DNA of 64,000 nucleotides, from contig NW_020194693.1 in the NCBI RefSeq assembly GCF_002865645.1, positions 558,001 to 622,000 on the forward strand, read 5' to 3'. The translations under genes were made by a program, and so were the position numbers. Origin of the DNA: Hyaloscypha bicolor E. Lineage: Eukaryota; Ascomycota; Leotiomycetes; Helotiales; Hyaloscyphaceae. Positions 38,901 to 51,189 of this stretch are shown here, piece by piece; position 1 is the first letter of the stretch, and each line of letters begins with the position of its first letter. The notes under the pieces are model-generated. The model was not told where the DNA came from and ran no database searches. It saw nothing but the letters and a program-made list of their open reading frames with translations.

Positions 38901-41699
38901 AATATAGAAGCCCTTAAGTACTTTATAAAATATTATAAGTAATACCAGAAATTCGGATAATTACTAGGATAATTTAAGTTTAATCTAAGAAATAATATTA
39001 GCTTTAATTATTCTATTATTATTAATATTTTCTATATTTCCGGTAAGTCTATACTTTATATTATTAATAAAGGTACTAGATATTAAGCCGGCTAATAGCT
39101 TTAAAATATTAGTATATTATATATTTGGGATACCCTAAAATAGTATTAAATTAATATTTATTTAGGCCCTTCTAATTAGATTATAGTAAATACCGGAAAG
39201 TAGTTTATTAGTAAAGAGTTTACTTAGCTTATAAATACTATAGGAACTAAGGTTAAAATTGTTCCTATAGAAGCTTATAGTTCCTTCGGAATTATAGAAT
39301 ACTATTATAGCCTAATTTAATATACTTACCTTATTATTATAACTAAAATTAATGGAATTAATAAGGATACTATATTCTAAATAGTTTTTAAGGCCATTAA
39401 TAATTCCGCTAGACCTAATAGTATTATTCTAATTCTTTTAATTTATAGTATTTTATCCCGAATAACCGAATATAATACCCTATTACTAATTATATTATAG
39501 TAATTAGTAGTACTTAAGAAGGTAATAGTAGAAATTCAGAAGCTTTGAGCTAGATACCAGATTATAAATATCCTAAATATCCGAAATAGTTCTAGTATTA
39601 CTAATATTTATAAATTTCTCTTGAATTTGAATATTCTTATATAATATAAAGGAAATACTAATTAACCTAGTAATTGAGATAAGCCATATAAGCTAGTAGC
39701 TATTAATAGAGAGAACTATATACTAGCTCTACTATATAGTAATATTACCTTTTATTTAATCTTTATAAAGCCCTTTTATATAGGAGATATTAAGGTTATT
39801 ACTAATAGTCCCGAACCTAAACCTGTTTCCGAACTTTATAATAAGGCTAAAGGTAATACAGGTATAATTTCTCTTACTATTCCTGCTATTTTACTAAAGT
39901 ATAATAGAGGATACCCTTATAAAAACCCGGATTTTATAGTATTCTTATAGGATAATAACCTATATAAGAACTTCTATTAAGTTAAAGTTACTAGCTTTCT
40001 AGAAAAGAGTATATTTAAAATTATTTCTAGATCTCAGATACTAAAGAAGATATATATTTTTAATTCCCGGTTTATTAATAAGATTAAGAATAAGAATATA
40101 AAGAGAGAGCTTAAGAAGTTAAGACTAGTTATCTAGGCTTATAATAATAATAAGAAATATATAATATTAATATAATTGCCTATTATTTAATATATTAGCT
40201 AGAGAATTATCCTTAGTATTACTATTATAATAATAAATATTATAGAGCTATATTTATATAATATCTCATAAGTTTATATCTAATTAATAACTTTATTTAA
40301 CTATAATTTTTATATTAACTCGCCTTATAAGCTTACTAGAGAGCTAAATCTAAATAATAATTCGGTTTTAAAGGTTATAAAACTACTATATAATATACCG
40401 GAAGCTAGGAACTACTAGTTTAAGACTTACTATTCCTACTATATTAATGAGCTTTCTATAAAATAATTAACTTATAACTCTTGCCTTTTCTATAATAAGT
40501 AACTCTTCGGAATTATTAGCCTTTAAACTAATAATACCCTATTTATTAGAACTAATAATTTTATAAAGATAAAGTAACTAAAGCTCTAAGAAGCTAAGTT
40601 CTTGGCTAAAGAGTATAAATGCCTTACTATTAACTATAATCTCAAGTTTAATAGAAGTATTATTTATACGGATATTACTAGAATTATTCTTATATAAGAA
40701 TACTAGTATAAAAACCTCTGAACTATTTCTATAAAGAATACTATTACTATAAGTAATAGGAGTACTATTTATTAAGATCTTTCTATTAAGAACTAATATA
40801 TTACCTAATATATTAGAAGAATATATATTATATTAGTTTATTAACTAGAAGCTTTATATAATCTATTAATTACTATTTAAGCTATTAAACCCTCGGAAAC
40901 TAATATAAAGGCACTTAATAAGTATATTTAATAATAAATTGAGAATACTACTAGAGAACTAAGATTTATAAAGCTAGTAAAGAAGTTCTTATATTTAATT
41001 ATTTTTATAAATACTTTATTTACAAATAATAGAGATTTCTTCTCCCAAATCAGATATATTTTAGTTCTAGTAAATAGAACTAAATATACTAATATTATTT
41101 ACTAGTTCTCTACTAAATACAAGAGAATTACTAGAAGTATTCTAGCTTCGGAACTCTATAGTATGGCTTATAGCTTTAATATAGGCACTTTAGTCAAATC
41201 TATAATTAATAAAGTACTAGAAATAGAACTATTACTAGTAGTTTATACGGATTCGAAGTTATTATATAAATGCCTTATTAAATTAGAAACCACTCGAGAA
41301 AAGCATCTAATAATTAATATAATATACCTCTACTAGGTATATAAATAATAAGAGATTATAGAAGTTAAATAGATTAAGAGAGAATTAAATCCTGCCGATT
41401 TCATAACGAAATCAAAGCTAATAAATACCCTCAAGTACCTAATTAATACGAATATTATATAATTAGATATAAAGAAATAGGTCGAGTATAAATAGAGCAG
41501 GAAATAGATATATGAAATAAGAGAATATTATAAGAGGGGAAATTATATATAAAAGGCCATAGCCTTTAGTATATAACTAAAACCTCGGAAGTAATATAAA
41601 TATATAAAATATTTGGGAAATCTGGTACTAGGCCGGATTAGGGAATTTGTATATAATTAGAGGGAAATATTATTTTTTGCGTTTTTAGAAAGTTTCTAG
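35974..41699 (+). pseudogene. Copia gag-pol (RIP-inactivated)
   Basis: The C-terminal RNase H region still reads as Copia. FTNNRDFSSQIRYILV is followed by NIIY-stop-FSTKYKRITRSI, then LASELYSMAYSF, and later VVYTDSKLLYKCL. The single stop in the second phrase is where the family has Trp, a TGG-to-TAG RIP change. The upstream integrase and reverse transcriptase are too AT-rich to delimit. Confidence 0.85.
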
Positions 41700-42066
41700 T
41701 ATTAGTATAGCTATTTCTTTAAAAGTTATATATATAGTTACGGGATACGGGATACGGGATATAGGTAATAGGATATAGGTAATAGGATATAGGTAATAGG
41801 ATATAGGTAATAGGATATAGGTAATAGGATATAGGTAATAGGATATAGGTAATGAAATATAGGTAATGAGATATAATTATATAACCTCATATCTTATTAG
41901 TAACTTAACTAGTAGACTAGACTCCTTTAGGTTTAGTAGATTTAGGGATTATATATTAATACTATAATACTATAATTCCTATTTCTGAATAATAACTTTA
42001 CTAACTATATATAAATAGTATTTTATAACTTATATAACGGTATTATATATTACTAGTAAATTAATA
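41700..42066 (+). repeat. Copia 3' LTR with expanded minisatellite
   Basis: 367 bp. Contains about eight tandem units of GGATATAGGTAATA, against four in the 5' LTR and about two in the solo LTR at 51,552. Confidence 0.9.
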
Positions 42067-43744
42067 ATAACTTATTAGAATTAAGGATCCTATTCTATTT
42101 ATAAGTAAGGATAATTACTAGATTAATAATTAGATATTTAATATAAGAAATAAACTAATATAAAACTTTTCTAAATTTAATAATAAATTACTAAAAATTA
42201 TTTATATAATATAACTAATTACTAGAAATACTCGTAACTTTATTTATAATTAACTAGAACCTAGATTAGTTAAATAGATCTTAATTATTAAATAGATTTT
42301 CAAAATTCTTTAGTAAACTTATAATAAAAATAAAGAGATAAAATATTAGAAAATAAAAAAAATATACTAGTATTTGAAATAAAAAAATAAATTATTTCTA
42401 ATATTCTAGATAAAGTTTATTTATTTAATAATAAAACTAAAGAAGTTACCGGATAATTAATATAATAATTTAATAAATAAAATAAATCTCGAATTATTTA
42501 AAGGCTTAAATAATAAGAAGTTTAATATATTTAGGGATCTTATTAAATAGTATATAAAATAAGAAAATAGACTTCTTTTAATTAAAAATAAATAATTCTA
42601 AAAGAAATAACTAGTAGAAATCATTTATTATTAAATATTATTCCGAATTAGAAAGCTTACCGGAATTTAAAAAGCTATAGTAATCTTATATTTAATAGAT
42701 TAATCTTAATAGCCGGTATTCTTATAGCTAAAAAAAAGTAGTTTATTAAGAATTTAAAAAGAGATTAGACTAGCCAGAGAGTTTTTATTATTATAGCTAT
42801 AGAAAGCCTAGATATATAAAAAGTTCTTATTCTAATTTTAGTAAGGTTATATTTATTAAAGAGAATTATTTAGAAAAAGCTAATAATTTAAAAGCAAATA
42901 ATAAAAATACCGACTTTTATTTATTATTTAATAAGAAATATAATATTAATAAATCGGGAAAAGTCTAGCTCTAAATATAAAAATAGTCTTTCTAAAATAA
43001 GAACTTTACTAAAAGCCTATAGATCTTATTTAACTAATTAGTAGAAACTAGTTCCTTATTAATTATAAAATAAGCTAAAAAGGCAAAACTATAGCCTTTT
43101 AATATTTAGTAAAGCTATTTAATATCTAGCTATTATAGATCTAGCTATTAATTAATATTTCTAAACTTAATAATATTTACTTATTACTAATCTTGGCTTT
43201 TATAATATAATTCTAGAAAAGAAATAGCTAGTAAAATATAATATTCTATTAGACTATTAATAGAATTAATTCTATTAGCTAGATCTTATTTAGAAAATAT
43301 TAAAAAGATAACTATTCTAAAAATATTCTAATTAGAATCCTAAAAAAAACTAGTAAAACCAGATCCGAAAAGTAAAAGAATATACTTTTTATTTTTCTAT
43401 AAGATCTTTTTATAAGAAAAGCCAAATACTAGATAAATAAAAAAAATAACTAGATTTTAATACTTTTAAAATAGGCAAGCTACTAGATTATTTCTACTAT
43501 TTTCTAATTAAATATTAAAGATTCTAGTAATTTAATTAAATTAGTTATTATTAATAAGATTAATTATATATTTAAGAAATAGAATTATAAATTAAAAAAA
43601 TATTTACTATTACTTATAATAATTAGATAACTAATACTATAGCCTACCAAATATTATATTTAAACTAATAATCTAATATATTTCCTAAATATAAACGAAT
43701 CTAATATTTTTAGTAATATACTCTATTTAATAACCGGACGGCAA
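42067..43744. other. interior of the 205-bp-LTR retrotransposon (left of the gene island)
   Basis: AT-saturated, stops in all frames, no readable family. It ends abruptly at ACCGGACGGCAA (43,733-43,744), where composition switches to normal genic DNA. Confidence 0.6.
43731..43744. repeat. inverted edge motif, left border of the gene island
   Basis: TAACCGGACGGCAA is the inverted counterpart of TTGCCGTCTGGTCG at 51,397. The match continues a few bases into the AT-rich side, with differences that are mostly transitions. Confidence 0.55.
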
Positions 43745-44228
43745 ACTGGCTACTGTTTTCGGAGGGTTTAGTCACTGCTTTCTACAGCCAACTTGCCAAA
43801 TTCTCGCGCTGCTCTAACGCTCGCGTACCTGGCCAAGGCGGCATGACCCTAGCCGACTATAAGAACACCCAAAATTAACAACCGCTTTTCTACTCTCATT
43901 CCTACTTCTGATAAGACTTTTCAGGGAGCAGAAAAAATGGATGCCCACCATCCCCTTGGTAACTTAAGATGGCTGTCATCCTATTTATTCGTCCATTTTC
44001 TCTCCCTTGTCCATCTGCTCTTTCCTCCACACCTCTTATGCTCAACTACCTCTTTCTGCTCTATTTCTCTCCTCTCCTCCGAAACCGTTTTTTGGCAGCA
44101 GGTCCTTTCTAACATATTCTCCTTTGACTTCTGAATTCATAGTTATTGTCATCGTCATCGTCCCCTTTGGTTAATAGTGTCGATATGCGTCGTCGCCAAC
44201 CAACACCAAGCCCTTCCTCCTCCGATAA
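43745..44228. other. upstream region of the TPR ORF
   Basis: Normal composition with a promoter-like pyrimidine-rich tract (43,970-44,090). A minor ORF at 43937-44134 and an ATG followed by a GT at 43,959 could form a 5' leader exon, but I could not join it in frame to the TPR ORF. Confidence 0.4.
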
Positions 44229-44951
44229 CGATGGGTCCCCTTGCATCTAAAGCCAAAATTGCCCAATATCCCTGTCTTCCGCTATTTCGCAATCAAGAAT
44301 TCTTCTCTCCAAACCCCCTTTTGGACAACACTTGCTATCACGCCGAACCTAAGATACGCCATCGCTCAAGCATTCCCCGACGACAATTTGCCCTCGCCAT
44401 CGATTACAGCTCAAGAATACGTCGACGCACTCAATCACTCAAAGTTGCTTGCAGTGAAAGACCTCTTCGTCAAAACAGTCGCAGACAGAGATGCGACTCT
44501 TGAGTCAACAAACATCCTTCTCTTCAGAGCTCTCCACACCCTCGCCATAATCTACGCCGAGCTTGAACAATGGCAAAATGCAGAGAGTACATACAAGAAA
44601 TTGCTAGCGGAAAGTGACAAGATTCTGGGACCAGATTCGAAAGTAGCTGCCGGGGCAGTTTCTAATCTGGGGAAAGTCTATGAGCAGCAGGGGAAACATG
44701 AGGAGGCTGAAACTATACTTCGACGAGCGAAGTTGTGGGCGGGAAATAATCTTGAGGGGGAGAGCCCGCAGTATCTTGGTGCTGTTCAAGGGTTGATTCC
44801 TGTTTTGACGAAACAGGGGAAGCTTGGAGAGACAGAGAAGATGTTGGAGGAGGGATTGACCCTTGTGAGGAAGATGTCTGGGCGGTTTAAAGAGGAGGAT
44901 ACGGTGGAGATGGAGGCTGTTGCTAAGGGTCTTGTAGCGTTGAAAAAGTAG
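44229..44951 (+). CDS. tetratricopeptide-repeat protein, 5' end unresolved
   Basis: The open frame runs from after a stop at 44226-44228 to the TAG at 44,949-44,951. At least two TPR/kinesin-light-chain-type repeats are visible (ALHTLAIIYAELEQWQNAES, and AVSNLGKVYEQQGKHEEAET with its characteristic G-x-x-Y and A-x-x). They are followed by a third helical pair (LIPVLTKQGKLGETEKMLEE). No ATG occurs in frame before the repeats. An acceptor at 44,252 (CTAAAG before CCAAAATTG) gives a phase-0 start, but no matching donor exon is convincing. It is either a gene with an unrecognised 5' exon or a 5'-truncated fragment, such as the tail of an NB-ARC/TPR protein. TPRs mediate protein-protein binding; the partner is unknown. 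Confidence 0.62.
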   Translation, partial: RWVPLHLKPKLPNIPVFRYFAIKNSSLQTPFWTTLAITPNLRYAIAQAFPDDNLPSPSITAQEYVDALNHSKLLAVKDLFVKTVADRDATLESTNILLFRALHTLAIIYAELEQWQNAESTYKKLLAESDKILGPDSKVAAGAVSNLGKVYEQQGKHEEAETILRRAKLWAGNNLEGESPQYLGAVQGLIPVLTKQGKLGETEKMLEEGLTLVRKMSGRFKEEDTVEMEAVAKGLVALKK

Positions 44952-45256
44952 CATCATTGTGTTGAAGAGAAAATGAATATAAATGAGGGGGTTACTCAAG
45001 TCCTTGGTTCGCTAAATAGGTACTATATGCTCAACTTGAGTAATGATAGTAGACCAAAGGGATTGTTAAACTTGCAATCTGCTAGTGGATGAACTGTCTT
45101 GCTAAGGTCATGTCTACCAGAAAGAGCATCGAACAATTATAACAGACTCAACGCCCCATTGAAAAGGATATTGCCATCAATTACCGCCGAGAAGCTCAGG
45201 TTCGATATTGCGGAAAGAGATGGCTGAGGAGTGAACTAAGTCTTGGAGGCTATCCT

Positions 45257-47077
45257 TCAAGGCAGCTTGTTTCTGAAGTAGCACTACATCAGACAAGATT
45301 GACCACATGAAACGTCACAGAACCAAATGTCAACTGGTAGTCACTGACCTGAACAACAAGATTCGCAGCACGCTGTCCAACACTCTTTCTATTCTTAGCC
45401 AGCTCTAATACCTTTTCCTCAAGCTGTGCATCTGTTCTCTCTACATGAAGTTCCAGGGTGGTGAGCCGAGCAACTTCGGGAAGGACGAAGGTAGAGGAAA
45501 CCTCGGAGTATATTGCAGAAACCATCGCGGCGTATTGGAACCGGGTCTTCATATCGAAAGCACCAGCAAGCATGACCTATACGATGAATAGTAAGCAAGA
45601 CTGAGTAGTCTATTCATAATTCAGGCCAAGCTCTTACAGATTTGATCTCAGGAAGCCCCTCTTTATCCTCGGCCATTCCGAATACTATGTCGCTGTTTTC
45701 TACTGTATGATTAATGATGCGCTGAAGAGTAATGAGAAACGTCATGAAGTTGTCGATGTGCTGTTGTAGCATATGCAACCGGTAGATAGACTTGGACACG
45801 ATTCCCTTGATCGTCGACTTCGATCAGGGCACAAAATATTTCAGCGAAGGCTTTCTACTATGGTTTGTGGTAGTATCATGACTTACTATTGAGCTTGTCT
45901 CATTCGCCAGTTCCTTTAGAGCATTTTTCAGCTCCGCTGTCTCCTCCTCCAGCCTCCGAATCTCGGCTTGTCGAGCTTTCTCAGCTTGCTCTCCTTTCTC
46001 GATCTCGTCCTTCAACATAAGGTAGTGAATCCAGGCACATCCTGTGCCAATGACAAGAGGAACACCCAGGACTGGCATGGCCACCGCTGTGGCCAAGCTT
46101 TCGGCCATAGTAGCGGCGCTGACTGCATTGACAATTGTTACTTCCCGTCAATTATCCAAGGGAAGCTTTTGAAACCAGGAAAACCCACCCATTTTTCCAA
46201 AGTGGCTGTCATACCACTTTTTAAAGTTTTTGGCATCTTGGAGCCGTTCCTTGTGTTCCTGGCTGCATTTTCCCTCTTTAATATTCTCCTCAGTGTTCAG
46301 TTCGATCTTCGTTTTATTCGCTTCTGCCTGTTTCTTCTTTTCTCTTTCAAGATGCAGATTTTCGCCTCGGCTAGGTTAGCTTCATGCCGAGAAACCTGCT
46401 GTGCAAGATAGCAATGATGTGGTATTAGCACCTACTAGACTTGTCTTCCAATGCTCGCAATATATTGACGGTGAGCTTTACCCACGCTCTAAACCTCTCT
46501 CTCACCGACGTGATCTTGTCTACAGATTCTTTCACCATTTTCTGTCCTTTGGTCAAAAGTCGCTTGAGAAGTCTGTCATGAGCCGCGCTTTGATTTGGCT
46601 GGCAAAATCGAAGGATTAACTCGATCTTTCAACGCAAATTAGCTCAACGTGGTGCTGTTGACTAGCATCAAATAATCCTACCACGCCATTCTCTCTGCCC
46701 AGCTCGCTCGCTAGCACTGCCACTCTCTTCATGTCTTCGTCCGTGTCTTTTAGGGTATCTTTGCCCACCTGTTCACAATGCCTAACGTTCGCAGAGAGGT
46801 AGTCGTACCTTCATTCGTCAGACTAATGATTAGACCTATATCCTGGTTTTCAAACTAGAAACAGATTTTGGGGAGTAAAGAAGAGGTGATTATACTCTAA
46901 GCCTTGTCCCTTAAGTTCGATCGCCAAGCCATCAGACTTGGAGGTGATCAGAAGGCACTCTGCCAAGATCCAAACACACTCGGGAGCAGCGCGGATGTCG
47001 CGACTCCAGTCGCGATTATAGTCTTCCTCCTGGAAGCTCTTTTCAAGCCTTGCCACTTGAGTATCCAGCGCTTCCAT
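45257..47077 (-). CDS. hypothetical 420-aa coiled-coil protein with a central hydrophobic segment, 8 exons
   Basis: I do not recognise the family. Exons (plus coordinates, 5' to 3' of the gene): 46896-47077, 46682-46808, 46486-46598, 46189-46370, 45887-46122, 45638-45805, 45349-45576 and 45257-45283. They sum to 1,263 nt, 420 residues. All introns are GT-AG, 61-115 bp. The N-terminal half is helical and charged (REKKKQAEANKTKIELN, KERLQDAKNFKKWYDSHFG). Then comes a hydrophobic stretch at about residues 206-238 (ATAVAMPVLGVPLVIGTG, HYLML), and directly after it a strong coiled coil (KDEIEKGEQAEKARQAEIRR). The C-terminal third is also helical. Helical bundle, hydrophobic hairpin-sized insert, helical bundle is the plan of alpha-helical pore-forming proteins, but this is a structural analogy only. 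The third intron's donor is ambiguous: the alternative at 46,481 gives a one-base frame conflict. The coding frame also stays open upstream of the chosen ATG (to 47,260), so the start may lie further 5'. Confidence 0.72.
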
Positions 47078-47986
47078 GTTGTCGGATATGGTGGCCGAAG
47101 TATTGAGCTGCAGAGGATTGACGTTACCAAAAGGATGCCGAACGACTGTCTTGACTTCAACGAGAATGGACGATGCGTCTTCTTGAAGAATTACAGCTGT
47201 GTGATCTGCTGTCCATGCCGCAGTACTTATGAAAAACTCCCAAGTCCCCAAGGCTCTCAATTACTGGCATACTTGGAGATAGCTTCAGCCCTGCCTTTTA
47301 AATCAGCAGCCCAAGCTGCAGGCCTAGTCCGGGGTCAATGTAGTTCATCGCAAGGCTCTGTTGGGTATGTGGCGCGATCTCATTCGTTTAAGCCTACGAA
47401 ACCTCCTTGGAGTTTTGCCTTACCAAATCACAGTTAAAGTTTGAGTTAGGGAATTTGATGACATGCATCAAGCGGCGTAAATGCTCGTTATGATTTGAAG
47501 TTCGGACGCAACTGTACGCCGCTAGTGGTTGTTTCTAAGTTCTCACAACCCGGGCGTCGTTTACCAGATTCTCGCATCAGTCAATGTGTTCCAATCATAA
47601 TTACGCTGGATAGACCAGGAAACGGGTCCTGAGCGGACACAGGAAATCTTTCTATTATCATTCGATACCAGACAGCGCTTCTTGACCGGACGGACTTAGC
47701 TTAACCATTGACTTATTGGACAGCCGAAGCCAATGATCGGCAACTACACAGCGACTGGCTGGGCTAATGTATAGTCGTGGAAATATCAGACGGTTAGCGA
47801 ATGGCGAGGCTCTGATGACCTAGTGTGTCTGACTGGGGCCTCACCGAGTAGGCACAATCCTTAGGACTGTGTTGCTGCCTAAACGCCTACAATGGCTGGG
47901 CCAAACGGACTTAAGTGAGTATTTGCCGCGATCCTGCAAAAATCTCTCAGCCTCTTCTCGTCTCCCCTATCTGCAACCCAGGCATT
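47078..47986. other. intergenic region between divergent genes
   Basis: Separates the minus-strand coiled-coil gene from the plus-strand HET gene. It should contain both promoters. The open frames on the plus strand here are antisense shadows. No repeat was noticed. Confidence 0.4.
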
Positions 47987-49850
47987 ATGGACAGAAAACC
48001 TCAATCTCTCAATCCGGCCGTTCTTTTGCCCATCCTCTGGCCATATGTCTCTTACAACCCCATGTCCGACGTGCTTATTAGCCAGAAGTCGGATCCAGTC
48101 GTCTACAAACCAAAACTTCCTCAATGCGGACTCGCTTCAGAGTCCCTTCCGGACGAACCACTTGAGTGGATCCGTGGGTGTTTGAAACATGATAAAGCAT
48201 GCCATGTAGCTTGCCATAGTCGAGGAACCTCAAAATTTCTTCCCTCAAGGCTGATTGATATCTCTCTCGACGATCTTCCCCCACGGGCACGCCTTATTGA
48301 TACTAATATATGTACAGTGGAAGACCCGAGATACGTCGCCCTAAGTCACAGGTGGATTGATAAGGAGATTTTCCAAAGCCTGGAGCTGACAACAACAGAA
48401 AACACGCTGTCAACACGAATGAACGGTATCGATGTGAATAAGTTGTCAAAGACCTTTCGGTTTGCCATCGATGTCTGCCGCTGGCTTGGCGTACGTTATC
48501 TTTGGATCGACTCTTTCTGTATTATACAGGTAAGGGGATATCCGGCAAGTCCACACATTTGCTTATCACTAATATTTGCCAAAGGATTCCCAGAGTGACT
48601 GGAAGACCGAGTCATCTAACATGGCCCAAGTCTATCGATGCTCGTACTGCACCATTGCGATCAACATACCTGAGAAGAAAAATGAGCCATTGTGGAGTCA
48701 TTGCGGCTACGTTAGTGAAACTTTAGCCTCTGGATGGGTTGTGGACTACGTCAATGCTGGTAGTTGGAAATCCACATCTAGTACTCTTTGGACGAACCTG
48801 CTCAGAGGCGGCTTGCTTGGCTCTCGTGGGTGGTGCCTCCAGGAGCGGCAGCTCTCACCACGGATGTTCCACTTTCTAGAACCGGGAATGATTATGTGGG
48901 AGTGTTGCCACTTCATCGCTGCCTTAGGGGGCCCAATCTTGTTCGGTCCCAATGGCACCCATTCAAAGGAAACTAAGCCTGACAATGAGAAACGAATCAT
49001 CGACATTGAAGGAGAAGCCGATCTTGAGCTATTCACAGCTACCATGTGGCCAGGCAGTGAGGAGGCTGCTCTAGAAGCCTCTTATCGGTCAAGCTATCGT
49101 GGAAAAGAACGGGAGGTCATGGATGCTTGGTACAACTTGCTGACGAACTATACCTCGCGTTCACTGACCTTTGAATCGGACCGACCGATTGCTATTGTCG
49201 GCCTCGTCAATCAGGTGAAAGCAATGACAGGCTTCACATATTTCCACGGGCTATGGAGCGAAGATCCTGTCCGTGGACTGCTTTGGGAGAGACAAAACTC
49301 AACCGGGCACAACTGGACCCGCATACCGATAAATGGAAGGCCAGAACCTCCAACGTGGTCGTGGTTATCCATCTCCGGTGCTGTGAATGAAGTGGCTGGA
49401 AACGACGAGGACACAAACCCACCGCTATTTGAGGACACGCGTGAGTGTCGTCCTATTTTCGATCATACCTATGAACTTGTGGTGAAATCTATCGTTTTCT
49501 CAGAGAAAAGTTCCTATGTGGCTATCTCTGCCCCAGTCATGTCAGCACAATTGAAGTATAGTGTCCCAACGGCCGAAGTGGGGACCCAAGGAAGGACTGT
49601 AGCTGTTACTCACAACGCGGAGAGATTTCTAGGACAAACAGTTGCTTGGGCATGTTTGGATATTCCCACAGAAAACTACAATGGAGCTGTCACAATTGCT
49701 ATCCTTACGAGTTCGTACGGGCTCCTCCTAGAAAGAACAGGGAACCTGAACCGATATCGTAGGCTTGGGGTGGTCAGAAACCTGCCGGACGTAAATGAAT
49801 ATTGGTGGGACCTCAGCAATAGTGAGCCCCAGGACATTGTCGTTGTGTAA
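47987..49850 (+). CDS. HET-domain protein (heterokaryon incompatibility), 2 exons
   Basis: HET domains act in vegetative incompatibility and regulated cell death of filamentous fungi. Exons 47987-48529 and 48585-49850 sum to 1,809 nt, 602 residues, joined by a 55-bp GT-AG intron. The HET core is visible. YVALSHRW lies near residue 116 and LSKTFRFAIDVCRWLGVRYLW near 155-175. Across the intron come FCIIQDSQSDWKTESSNM and VYRCSYCTIAI, matching the family's W-I-D-S-x-C-I-I-Q-D and M-x-x-V-Y pattern. RGWCLQERQLSPRMFHF (about residues 285-300) is the conserved second block of the HET/TOL-like subgroup. The reading frame is intact and not RIP-damaged although both sides of the gene island are. The start chosen is the first ATG in frame; an alternative is 48,062. 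The C-terminal 300 residues have no named domain. Confidence 0.92.
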
Positions 49851-51187
49851 CTGGACCAAGGGTATGATGGTTTCCAGGCGCTTGTATGTACGAAGACATC
49901 GAGCTAATGAACATGTTACGCAAGACTTATATAGTACAAATCGGTCGTCTGGTGGATTGCTCTCGTCTAGAGCTACTTTCTTCTTTGGCTTAACAAATTT
50001 GCCGAGCCTTCTGGCATATTCTACACAAGCAGGAGTGTTCCACCAATGAATATGAATTTGAAATCCATCAATGCTGCTTTTGCGCATTCAATTTCCGCAA
50101 CAATACTCAATTTTTGACAAGAATTCAGCACTCAGAAAACCTGTACCCAAGCAGTATAGAGAGCCAGTGCCTACTCTCGATCAGAGGTTACGCATGCAGA
50201 ATCTCTTTTTCAAAGCCAACTTTGACCTCAATCAAATACCCCTACAAACAAGGCATACCCACCAACAAGTTTACCATGCAATTCAGTACCTACCGCCATC
50301 CCGCTCAAAAGTATACAATTGACAGGAGAGTACTACTTAGTACTTGGTACCGTTAAGGAAGGAGTTAATGAGTATGTACAGCCTCTACAGAGAACCGTTG
50401 AATACCATGGATAGCGATTCCCAAAATCCTTGGTTGGGATTGTGGAGAGAAAAGTAGAGAAGGAGAGGCAAGCTTTGCGTCTAAACGAGCACCGTTCAAT
50501 GCACCCGATATGTAACCTACACCCCGCAAACAATACTGCACCATTTTCGTCGTCAGGCCGGACCACGTTCCAGCGCGTGCGCACTGCAGGCCGAGTCCTG
50601 CCAGGGAACTTGCCGAAGATCCAGTTCCAAGCCTTCCCCTCCTTATATGCATCCGTTATCGTTGCTGCTACGGCATGAGGAAACTTACCAGGAAGCTACC
50701 GACACGTCATCCTCCTGCGGCGCAACTAGGCAGAACCCAGGCCGCGTTGTCGTGAGGCATCATTGTGCTGTAAGGAGTGCAGGCTGAGTCTGCGGCATCT
50801 CAATCTCCGAAGCGGCCCGTTGTGAGGGACGGTGGTGGTGCGACGACGAGGCAGATTGCGAGAAGGTTAGGATACGGAAAGCTCGTAACTCAGCCAATAC
50901 GAGGCAGCCTTGGGGATCCGCAGTGTCACAGCTGCTCAGCAGCATTAAAGTTGTAGAGGCGATCGTGGATTCTGGTTGAAGCTGCCCCGCACCTTGCTAG
51001 CGTCGTCTTCTCAGCTGCGGCGTGGCTGATCAGGGGAGCCTGGTAGGAAGGGATGGAACCTAGGCAGAAGGGCCGAATGTGCATAAAGAGTGAGTACCGA
51101 GCGTTGTAAGGTGGAGGTTGTTGGGTTATTGAAAAGGAAGGAAGGAAGAAGGGAAAGGAGCGAGCGATGATAGAGTCGCGAGATTTT
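49851..51187. other. gene-free stretch
   Basis: Normal composition, many short overlapping frames on both strands, none with a motif or consistent splicing. I see no supported gene, tRNA or repeat. Confidence 0.45.
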
Positions 51188-51189
51188 TA

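Larger units (their letters stand above)
35670..42066 (+). mobile_element. Ty1/Copia LTR retrotransposon, 6.4 kb, RIP-damaged
   Basis: LTRs at 35670-35973 (304 bp) and 41700-42066 (367 bp). Target duplications are ATAAT (35665-35669) and ATAAC (42067-42071), one transition apart. An undamaged solo LTR of the same family at 51,552 (TGTTGGTATAGC...CCGACA) gives the ancestral ends. The plus-strand RNase H region is readable near 41.0-41.3 kb. The length difference between LTRs comes from a 14-bp minisatellite. Confidence 0.92.

Noticed and set aside
41756..41880. CRISPR-like regular repeat array
   Set aside because: The units are directly tandem without spacers and lie in a retrotransposon LTR of a fungus; it is a minisatellite.
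45968..47437. Plus-strand open frames over the coiled-coil gene
   Set aside because: They are antisense to well-supported exons and contain no family motif.
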